Shown here: one piece after another, positions 1-9,900 of the stretch
Layout: each line of letters begins with the position of its first letter
Position numbering within the stretch: the stretch's first letter is position 1
NCBI GenBank assembly: GCA_026770585.1
Contig: MU646340.1
Span: forward strand, 379,211-406,689
Direction of reading: 5' to 3'
DNA: 27,479 nucleotides
Origin: Baffinella frigidus
Lineage: Eukaryota > Cryptophyceae > Cryptomonadales > Baffinellaceae
The notes under the pieces: model-generated
What the model was told of the DNA's origin: nothing
The model's input: only the letters and a program-made list of their open reading frames with translations
Databases searched by the model: none
Made by a program: the position numbers and the translations under genes

Positions 1-1085
1 CCCCCCCCCCCCCCTCTCCCCGCTCCACAGCGCCCCCCCCGCCCCCCCGCGCCCGTCCAGCTCCACCCGCCCAACATCGCCTTCGTGCGAACACACGCTC
101 CACTCCCCCCCTCTCCCCCCCGCAGCCTCCCTGTGGAAACTCCGTCGAGGGTCCCAGGACGGGGTCGCGCTCGAGGGGCCGCGGGGGGTCGTAGGCACGT
201 GCGCATAACTTCTCTCCAAACTCCCCCCCGCCCATGAGGAAACCGGCGACCGATCCAACAACCCTGCCGGAGGGGACCGCCCGCGTGTACCCCCCCCCGC
301 ATCCGGAGCGCCCCCGGACGCACTGATGTAGCCTCTGCCGTAGCCCGCGTGAGGAGGCGGCGGCGTCCTGACGCTGTCGTCCGGGCGCTGCGGGGCGTGG
401 GGGCGAGGGTACGAGGTTGGCCCTGGCTCCAGGGGGCGCGCGGCGCTGCGGCCCGCGGACTCCTCGCGGGGCGGGGCGCGCGTCGGCGGGGACTCTCCAG
501 GGAGGGACGCTGTGGGTCTTCCGTGGCGCACGGGGCTGGCATCGTTCAAAGACGCGCCGCTGAGATGGCTGGGGGCGGGCCGAGCCGCGCTCCGATGCGG
601 ACACACGAACCAGTGGCGCCGCGCCTCCTCCGGGGATGAAAACTGACCCCCGCACAGATCACACGCCCAGAGGAGCAAAGGAATATCCAACCTTCCCCCC
701 CCTGCATCACGCCCCCCCGCTTCGCGCCCCAGCGGCCCTGCACTCCCTGGCCCCGAGCGCGCGGTGTCCATCGGGGGCGCGCTGCTCGCATGCTTGCGCT
801 CGTCCGCGCTGCGGGAGACCCTCTCTACGAACTCCTGCCGCACCTGCCGAGGACGTCCGGACGTTAGCCTCTCGGGACCACGCTCTAAGCCTGGGTTTAG
901 GGTTTGGGGTTTGGGGTGTGGGGTATGGGGTGTGGGGTTTGGGGTTTGGGGTTTGGGGTTTGGAGTTTGGGGGGTGGAGTTTGGGGTTTGGGGTTTGTGA
1001 TTTGGGATTTAAGGGTTGGGGTTTAGGGTGTAGCGTTTATGGTTTCAGACTTAGGGTTTAGGGTTTAGGGTTTAGAGTTCAGGGC

Positions 1086-1124
<39 letters not shown>

Positions 1125-3901
1125 GGTTTAGGGTTTAGGGTTTAGGGTTTAGGGTTTAGGGTTCAGGGTTTATGGTGTATGGTTCAGGGTTTAGAGTTTA
1201 GGGTGTAGCGTTCAGGCTTTAGGGTTTAGGGTTCAGGGTTCAGGGTTTAGGGTTTAGGGTTTAGGGTTTAGGGTTCAAGGTTCAGGGGTTAGGGTTTAGG
1301 GTTTAGGGTTTAGGGTTTAGGGTTTAGAGTTTAGGGTTCAGGGTTTAGGGTTTAGGGTTTAGGGTTTGGTGTGTAGGGTTTAGGGTTTGGGGTGTAGGGT
1401 TTATGGTTGAGGGTTTAGGGTGTGGTGGTCAGGTTTCAGGGTTTGGGGTTGAGGGTTGAGGTTGACGGAAGGCTAGCACCACCGTGCGGTAGACCCTAAA
1501 TTATGCATCTGATCAACTCTGCTGTATCGCACCATCTTGCGGAATCTCGGATCTCTCCAGTCTGATGCAGAACCCGGGCAGTTGCAAAAACTCTTTCCAG
1601 AAAAATCACGCCCCTCTAGGGGAGAAGGCTCTCAGATGCACCCGTGAGTGTAGAATTGCTCAGAAAATCCAGAGAAATTCGAAGTGTGGAATCCAGCAGA
1701 AATTCTCGAACCGATCGAGTCGAAGTCAGACGCACCTGGATCAGCGCCAGCTTATGGCGCTTGACCTCGAGTCGTCTCTCCGCCTCCGCGCGGCGCTGCA
1801 GATACTTGTTCGCCACGCTCCTCGCCCACTCGGGCGCGTCCTGCAGCGCTAAGGACAGCTCTGGCGCGGGGGATGTGTAGGATGGGGAGGATGCTGGAGA
1901 GCGGGGCGCGGGGGATAGGGGGGGAGGGGGGGGGCGTGCGCGGGAGAGCGCGCTGAAGACGTCGTCCTGTGAAGGTGAAGTGGGGTTAGGTGGCGTGGGC
2001 GGCATGCCATCAGGTGGACGGCACCCTCAATCCTGAGTCCTACACCCTAAAACCCAAACACTGGACCGGTTTAGGGACCACCGGTGTATGGTAAACGGGC
2101 TTAGAGTCTGGGATTGCGGACTTAGAGCTTGAAGCTTAGGTTTCAGGGTTTAGGATCTAGGGTCTAGGGTCTAAGATTTAGGGTTCAGGGTATGGGGTTT
2201 GGGGTTTGGGGTTCATGGTCTAGGGTTGAGTGCTTAGGGTAAAGGGTTTATGGTTTATGGTTTAGGGTTTAGGGTTCAAGGTTTGGGGTTTAGGGTTTAG
2301 GGTTTAGGGTTTGGGGGTTTAGGGTTTAGGGTGTAGGGTGTAGGGTGTAGGGTGTAGGGTGTAGGGTTTCGGGTGTAGGGTTTAGAGTTCAGGGTTTAGG
2401 GTTGAGGGTTTAGGGTTTAGGGTTTAGGGTTTAGGGTTTAGGGTGTGAGGGTTAAGGGTTGAGGGTTGAGTGATTAGGTTTGATGGTTTAGGTTTTAAGG
2501 TTTGGGATTGAGGGTTTCAGGTTTGGGGTTTAGGGTTTAGGGTTTAGGTTTGAGGGTTTAGGGTTTAGGGTTTAGGGTTTAGCCTTCAGGGTGTAGGGTT
2601 TAGAGAGTAGGGTGTAGGTCCCTAAACCGGTATAGTGTTCAGGGTTCAGAGTTTAAAGTTAAGGGGTTCAAGCAGAGGGATCTAGTTCAGAAGTTGATAT
2701 TGCAGTTCAAAAGTGTGGGTGGGTGATGGTTTCTGGAGGCAGGGCCAACCTCGTACCCTCGCCACACGCCAGGGCGCGCCCCAGGGGACAGCGCCATCCC
2801 CGCAGATGTCCCGCGCTTGGGCGAGAGCTCCCTTCGCAGCGTCGACACCAGCTCATCCTGCACGTCCCGCGTGGGAGGAGGAGGTGGGGACGGCGCCTCG
2901 AGGGAGGAAGCTGTCCGTGCAGCCGAAGCCAGCCGTGCAGCGGAGGGGGATAGGAAAGGGCGAGCTGGCGGCGCAGAGGATGCTCCGAGGCGGGGCGGGG
3001 ACGGCGTGGAGGCTAGGGTGTGCTCCTGGTGGATGGGCCGCCGCGCGGGGGTGGATGGCACCATCGGCGAGCTGTGGCGAGAAGTGTTGGGGGGAGAAGC
3101 GTTGATGGATTCGCTGGCTGAGAGGTATTCCGCGTCTGAGGATTCGGCACCGGACGAAGCACTGCTGCTGCGTCGTGTCCTCCGCGGGAAGCGCGAGTCG
3201 CGGCGCTTGCGGGAGGGGGGCGGCGAGAGGGGAGCGTGGTCTGCGTGGGCAAGCGTGTAGAGCGCCTCGTCTCTTTCCACGAACCGGACAAGCGACGAGA
3301 TCTGGTCGGAGATCAGGCGGCTTGAAACCACCACCTCCAGCCCATCTCCCAGCCGAAGCGACGCGCTCGTGGCCGGCCCTTGCTCGTCCCCACACTCAAA
3401 AGACTGTGATGCCCCGCCTGCACTCTGGGGAGAGGTGTGGACCCCGGATCGTTCGTCGCTGCCGGAGACGGACCCCGGAGAGGTGTGGACCACTGATCGT
3501 TCGTGGCCGCCGGAGAAGGACGGCTGCTGTTCCGTGGGCGGGATTTGCTCGTACACACTCTCCAAAGGCGATTCTGTCTGGAAGGAGGCACTGTATGGGT
3601 AGAGCTGGCCCGCTAGCTGCAAGTCGTACGGATCCAGGTCGTATTCGACGTATTCGTATGGCTCAAGCGTAGTGTGCGAGAGTGCCACGCTCGAGGGCAC
3701 CTTCAGATCTGCGTCGGCGTACGAAGCTTCGTACGGGTAGCTCATCGACGGACCCCCGCCATCGCCTTCGGAGAGCGGCGCGGTCCTGGTTTTTGGAGGC
3801 GCTTGGAGCCATTTTCTTGATCGCAGCTCGCTCGCGAGCAGAGAGGGCCTTCTGTTTTTGGCTGGGGCGCCGTCTTGGAAGCAATTAGAGTCCGCGGGCA
3901 T
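1..3901 (-). CDS. Gene B: Ser/Pro-rich protein with C2HC zinc knuckle, 3' end off window
   Basis: Exons on the minus strand are 3901-2750, 1966-1736 and 843-1 (open at the edge). Both introns are phase 0: donors GAG|GTTGGC and CAG|GTGCGT, acceptors TTCACAG|GAC and CTCGGCAG|GTG. The predicted protein has at least 742 residues. Residues 1-384 are Ser/Pro/Tyr-rich with an acidic Tyr stretch near 80-95, a local repeat of an ER-S-x-VHTSP motif, and a basic Ser/Arg tract around 235-260; this part looks disordered. Residues 385-461 hold a proline run, then a charged helical segment that continues into exon 3. Residues 522-542 read C-x2-C-x12-H-x3-C, a C2HC zinc knuckle. The remainder is Gly/Pro/Arg-rich. 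Below about position 130 the frame runs through poly-G, so the true exon 3 end is uncertain. I do not recognise the family. The start at 3901 has a strong context (A at -3); Met53 at 3745 is the alternative. Both introns carry CCCTAAA arrays on the sense strand. Confidence 0.72.
402..431. repeat. Left arm of 30-bp inverted repeat (partner 2734-2763)
   Basis: Positions 402-424 are the exact reverse complement of 2741-2763. After one mismatch the match runs on to 431/2734. The left arm is in exon 3 of gene B; the right arm straddles the exon 1 donor. Confidence 0.9.
601..663 (-). other. C2HC zinc-knuckle motif in gene B exon 3
   Basis: Minus-strand codons 663-601 give Cys-Asp-Leu-Cys, twelve residues containing a Phe four positions on, His, three residues, Cys. 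The spacing C-x2-C-x12-H-x3-C matches the C2H2/C2HC zinc-finger pattern. It lies in the frame set by the splice junction at 843 and is the best evidence that this exon is real coding sequence. Zinc binding is inferred from spacing only. Confidence 0.65.
889..1463 (-). repeat. CCCTAAA-type array in gene B intron 2
   Basis: The plus strand reads degenerate TTTAGGG, so the sense strand of gene B reads CCCTAAA. The right part is mostly canonical. Positions 1083-1128 are a local run of TTGAGGG, and 897-1000 is a run of TTTGGGG. The array ends about 45 bp before the acceptor of exon 3. Confidence 0.95.
2141..2612 (-). repeat. CCCTAAA-type array in gene B intron 1
   Basis: Degenerate TTTAGGG on the plus strand, sense CCCTAAA for gene B. 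It includes a local run of TGTAGGG near 2330-2366. It lies inside the intron 1967-2749. Confidence 0.95.
2734..2763. repeat. Right arm of 30-bp inverted repeat, spans gene B exon 1 donor
   Basis: Reverse complement of 402-431 with one mismatch. The exon 1 / intron 1 border of gene B (2750/2749) lies inside it. Confidence 0.9.
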
Positions 3902-6900
3902 GGTGCGCGGGCACGTCTCAGCCCTGCAGGCCGCGGGTGCTTCTGAGTTGGCGCGACGATGCCTCCTCGCGTTGATCCTCGTTGCATGCCTGCCCGCGAG
4001 CCTGCCCGCCTACGGGTCCGCTGGCGACGGAGGCGCCGTCGGCCACACGGGAGTGCGGGGGGGGTCTATGTATGGAGCGCTGCGGCTGCGTGGAGGGAAG
4101 GGGCCTGGGCGACGGACCCAGCCGGTCCCACAGAAGAACCCCAAGTTCTTCAAGAAGCACCACTCGGCGACCTGGGACAAGCTCAAGGTCCGGACGGAGT
4201 TCACGCACCCCAAGTTCGGGCGCACCGGGAATCCCAGTCAGAAAGCCGAGCCGGGGAACCCCTGGGCGACGGGGGGTGAAGCGATCGATTTTGCTGAGGG
4301 GATGACGCTCGGGAAGGATCTTCCGTACGGGTACGCGCCCCGGGGATCCCACGGGTGCTCCTTGCTGTCTCGCATTGGCTGGCTGGACGATTTATGCGGC
4401 AATCGCGCCATTTCCTGTTGGAGGGCATAAACGTCCCCGGCGTGCCTGCATCCGCACGTAGATGGTGTGCGAAGATGAGGCACCCTGCTCCAGACGCGCA
4501 CGAGCCACCCGCCTGAGTCACCCTAAAACCTCAACCCTAAACCCTAAACCCTAAACCCTAAACCCTAAACCCTAAACCCTGAACCCTAAACCCTATACCT
4601 TAAACACCCTCAATCCTACACCCTTAACCCTTTACCCTCCACCCTCAACCCTCAGCTCTAAATACCAAACCCCAAACCCCGAACCCCAAACCCTAAATCC
4701 CAAACCCCAAACCCCAAACCCCAAACCCCAAAACCCACACCCCACACCCCACACCCCAAACCCTAAACCCCAAACCCCAAACCCCAATCCCCAAACCCCA
4801 AAGCCCAAAGCCAACACCGCACGCCCCCAACGCAGGTACGCGCACCTGAAAGGGTCGATGCTGTTCCACCCGGACACGATGGAGAAGACGAACCTGGAAC
4901 GCATCTTTCTCGCGGACGAGACAGACGAGTGGCAGGAGTGGCGCTGGGACCCGCGAGATATCGACGAAAACGTCCGCAAGGTCTGGCTCTGGCTCTGTCT
5001 GTTTGGGCAAACCGATTTGGTGGTGTCGGATTTTTTTTTCGCTCCGAGGTTGACGGGGGTGTAGACCCAGGACGTCAACTTGAGCATAGTCGGCCAGCTC
5101 CAAAGTTGACCCGAGAGATGTCGACGACAACGTCCGCAAAGTCTAACTAACCCTGGCACCTAAAACTCATCCTGACCCATAAGCTCTGAACCGTAGGAAG
5201 GTATCGCTGTCTAATGGGGCGCGCCAGTTTGGTGATTTCCCGCTGCAAAGTTCACGGGGTTGTACCGCGTGCAAAGGACGTCAACTTGACAACAGTCGAG
5301 GTGCCCGACTGAGGCAGAGCTACAAGGTCTGACTGACTCCACGCAACCGACCCCTGCGAGAAAACACCGCTGACTCGCGCGCGCCACCCCCTCAGGCGAT
5401 GGAGCACCCGACGAAGTACCATCCAGTAGGCATCCACGCGCGGGCAATCATCGAGGAGAGCGAGGCGTCGCGCGCGGTCGCGTCGCGTGTCGGGCTCAAG
5501 TGGCTTCTGCGCAACACCCCGCCGCCTGCGGTGCGGATATCTCAACACATACTCACCCTGCCTCAATGAAATTGGGCCCGCCATAAATGTGTTGTAGCTG
5601 CACTTTTGTACTGGATTGTCTGCTGTAAATTTATTGTATGGCGGGCCCAGTGTTAGGCAGACAGAGCTGGAAATAATCCACATGGCGCGCCGTACCCTCT
5701 CAGGATTCTCACTCAAATTCCCGCGACTGTTGAATGTAGCAGGTACGTTGTGTACCGGGAACGTGTCTGAACCGGGCAGGCTCAGTGGCTGAGTACCCCA
5801 AAAAACAGTAATTAGTCAAGAGTTTCCCTGGGCAGATTCCCACGGGAGAACCTGAACCCCTTCTCGCAACCTGCCCCCCCACCGGCAAACCCCAACCTCC
5901 AAACCCTGAACCATACGCAGGAGCGAATGCAGCAAAGCGGGTTGGTAGAAGTTCCGGGGAAGACGTGCGCGGGGGTTGCAGCAGCTTTCATGCCTTTCCT
6001 CGGGGGGGAGGGCGGGGCGAGGAGCGAGGAGGAGGAGGGGGCGCTTGTGGTGAAGATGGCGGCAGGCGTGCACGCGTGGTCCAACGAGAACCCTGCGGGG
6101 GTGCTGGGGGTGGTGACGGGGGCGTTCGATGTGGTGGGGGGGGGGGGGCTGCAGGCGCGGGGAACGATGGCTCCTGGCGGAGAAGAAAGTGAGGACGTGA
6201 GTGATGTCGAGGTTGGGGGGGGAGAGATGCGCAGTAAGGTGGGCGCGGGGCCGGAAGGGAGTACGGAGCTGGTGGGATGCTGGTGGGTGGGGGACGGGAC
6301 GCGCGGACGCTTCTCGGATGTGCGGCTCGTTCAGAATCAGACGCGCGAGTTTCAAGTGCCAGGGCTCGGTAAACTCTTAACCTTAAACCCTGAACCCTGA
6401 ACCCTAAACCCGAAATCCAAAACCCTAAATCCCAAATCCTAAACCCTAAACCCCAAACCTCAAGACCCTAAACACTAAACACTAAAATCTGAAACCTAAA
6501 CCCGAAACTCCGACCCTGAACCCTTCACCCTCATCCCTAAACCCTAAACCCTAAACCCTAAACCCTAAACCCTAAACCCTAAACCCTCAACCCTAAACCC
6601 TAAACCACAAACCCTAATCCCCAAACCCAAACCCCGAAACCCTACACCCTAAACCAGGGGAGCACCTCGCGACCCTCGGAAATCCGATGAACCTGGGCGA
6701 TGCAGAGGAGGGTGAGAGTGGGGACGGGGAGGGGGGGGAGGATGGAGAGGGGGGGTGGGATGACTCGCAAGATCCGTTGAGTGTGCTGACTGTGATGGGC
6801 TGCTGGGAGCTGGAGGCGTGTGATATCGCGGGGGGGTTCCGCGAGGTAGCACCCCGCCACTGCTACACCATCCGTATGGTTCGTGTGTTAAGAGATGTTA

Positions 6901-9900
6901 AGAGCCGACGAATGTTGAGAGGCGACCAACAGAAGCAACTCGCGCGCACAAATGCACCCACTGCTCGCTCGCGGGGGATTCCACCCCCCGACTCCCGAGG
7001 GTTCCACGACCCGGCTCACCTGACTCCGAGAGGCTGACCTGACTCCCCTGAACCGAGAGGCTGGCCTTACGAGAGGCTGACTGATCCGAGAGGCTGGCCT
7101 GATCCCCCCCGACCCTCGTTCTCGGTTGGCCTGACCTGGCTCCTGAACCCCGGGCGCTGCAAGGTTCTGAGCGTGCAGGCGCGGGGGGCTCCTGTTGGGG
7201 ACCACCAGGGACCTGCCAGGCTGCCCTGCCTCAGAGAGGCCGACCTGACTCCCCTGAATCGAGAAGCTGACCTTACGAGAGGCTGGCCTGACTCTCCCCT
7301 GGCCCTTGCTGCAAGGTGCTGAGCGTGCGGTCCGCGACGTGCAGGGACCCGCGAGGCTGATCTGACCTTACCCCTGAAACTCGCAAGGTGTTGAGCGTAC
7401 GGGCGCGCGGGGACTGCGCTGTCTCGTCATGCCGCATTCGCGACGTGCCGCTCCTGGGGGAGGACTGCCCTTTCAAGAATCCCTACTGGCAGTACAACGA
7501 CAGGTCCGCGTTTCTTCCACACAGAGGGCTACGAAGGGATTCTTGGTTGGAGTTCCAGCAAGAATCGGTTAGGATATTCGTAGGACCAGCCTGTGTCCCT
7601 ACGGTAGGCAATACCGTGGGGTCCTATGGATTATTCACGTATGGGTTGTTCACGAAATCCGCATTCGCGACGTGCCGCTCCTCGGGGAGGACTGTCCTTT
7701 CAAGAACCATCACTGGCAGTTCAACGACAGGTTTCGGGTTTTGGGGTTGGGGTTGAGGTTTTGAGGTTAGGGCTTGGGGATTGGGATTTAGGGTTGATGG
7801 TTTAGAGTTTAGGGCTGAGGGCATAGGGCTCAGGGCGTGGGGATTAGGGATCAGGGCTTAGGGCTAAGGGTTCATGGTTTAGGGTGTACCCTACTCGCCA
7901 GTCTGTTCGATCGCAGGGGCGTTGACCAATCGGTGTTCGCTGGTAGTGTGGGGCCTACCTTGTAATACCGTATGCGTAGCGACCCCGAGTTCGGAGAGTT
8001 TCATGATAACTTGCGGTGTTGAGCGTGTGCTGCTTGCGGGTACTCACTGCGATCGCTCAGACGCCTGATTGCACCGGGCAGAGTATGTGCCGGGACGGGT
8101 TCGTGTCCAGGCAGACACCAAGAGGCGGACCAGTGTCAGCACATTCTGTGCGAAGCACGGTCGTCAGGCGTGCCTCAACGTCTCATCATTCAAACATTCC
8201 TTTGCAAAACGCCCCCACAGGCACCAGAACAATCTGTGAGTCATCACTCGTGGGAACAATATCAGACCCGTCAAACCGTCCTCTGATTCGTCGGTGTGTG
8301 ACTGATCAGAAAGTGTTTGCCTGATCAGAAACATTTCACCCCCTGCAGTATGTACAACCGGACGCTGGACATGGAAGGTGTCGGGAAGATGACAGACGGG
8401 ATCCAATGCTTTGACGAATCCCGCATCCGTCTCCGCGCGACCTTGTTCGCTGACTCGCTCCACGGGGGAGTGCGCCTGTTCAATAAGGCCGAGGGCGTCA
8501 TCTCCAACTGCACCTTCGCCAACTTTGAGGTCTTTCCTCCCGAAACTCTAGCTACGGGGGTGGCTACGGTAGGGCCTAGGGCTCCTGCTGCACGCGTGCT
8601 ACAGTGATGCTGAAAGATGCGTGCTACAGTGATCCCGACGCGTGCTACAGTGATGCTGAAATCGAAACACTTCGTAAAACACGGTCGGGGTGGGTCCAGC
8701 AGACGCGTCCCGCGTGTCCCTCACCGCTGGAATCGAGAGACATTACCACCCTGTACCCTGCTCGCTACACCCTAAACCCTAAACCCTAAACCCTAAACCC
8801 TGAACCCTAAACCTTGAACCCTAAACCCTAAACCCCAAACCCTACACCAGGTCGGGGTGGAGGGGGTGGACTCATCGCGCGTAGCAATCGACTCGTGCGC
8901 GTTCCTCTGGTCCGCAGGGGCGCTTCTCACTCGCGGAGAGGCCACGGGTCTGCTCGAGGACTGCAAGGTCGTCAGGAACGTGGTGGGGGTGAGTGTGCAT
9001 GGCGCGACCGACACGTGCGTTCGCAGGTAAACTCCCCCCCCTTTTCCCCTATCAGAAAGGATCTCTTGAGGCCCCTCGCCTTTTGAAACGTGTTCACTTG
9101 CGTCGACGCAGGTGCACATCCCGGAGAAGAGGCGCGTGTTTTGAACTATCAGCTTCTTGTGCACACCCCCTTCCCTGAGCTTCCGCAGCAAACTCCCGAG
9201 ATTCCTGTACACACTCCTGAGCTTCATCTACACACCCGCAGGTGCAAACCAAACACCAAACCAACGCCGCCAAAAAAACAACTCCAAACCCCAAACCCCA
9301 AACCCCACACCGCGCAACAGGTGCACGTTCAGGGACTGCCACGACGGTGCGCTCTTCTCGGGGGGGGAGGCCGCGCAGCAGCGCTTGAGGTTACACCCTA
9401 CACCCTAAACCCTAAACCCTAAACCCTAGACCCTAAATCCTAAACCCTAAACTCTGAAACCTAAACCCTAAACCCTAAACCCTAAACCCTAAACCCTAAA
9501 CTCTACACCCTACACCCTGAACCCTAAACCCTAAACCCCAAACCCTAAACACTCAACACTACACACTAAACACTAAACACTAAACACTAAACACTAAACA
9601 CTAAACACTAAACACTAAACACTAAACCCTTCACCCTACACCCTAAACCCGCAACCCTACACCCTACACCCTAAACCCTAAACCATAAACCATAAACCAT
9701 AAACCATAAACCATAAACGATAAACTCTAAACCCCAAACCCTGAACCTCAAACCCCAACCCCTAAACGGCAGGTTCGTGGACAATCACGTGTCGTGCTTG
9801 CCGGACCCGGACACAGAGGCGGGATTCACGTGGCTCAGCCTGCAGCGGCCAGGTTCAGCGCCTCCCATGATTACACCTCCCTCCTTGCTTATCTCTCTTA

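Noticed and set aside
636-1061. ORFs translating as Gly-Phe-Gly-Val-Trp repeats
   Set aside because: They are the TTTGGGG/TTTAGGG array of gene B intron 2 read through in frame, and likewise at 5159-4632 on the minus strand. Not proteins; databases of such genomes probably contain many of these artefacts.
889-1463. A chromosome end or an interstitial telomere fusion
   Set aside because: The array is degenerate, lies between two phase-matched exons and recurs in most introns.
2713-3672. Several plus-strand ORFs of 92-165 codons opposite gene B exon 1
   Set aside because: High-GC shadow frames. The minus frame is longest, has coherent composition and splices on in phase.
5927-6355. Minus-strand ORFs of 90-179 codons opposite gene A exon 4
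   Set aside because: Antisense shadows; they cross telomere-type words and lack motifs.
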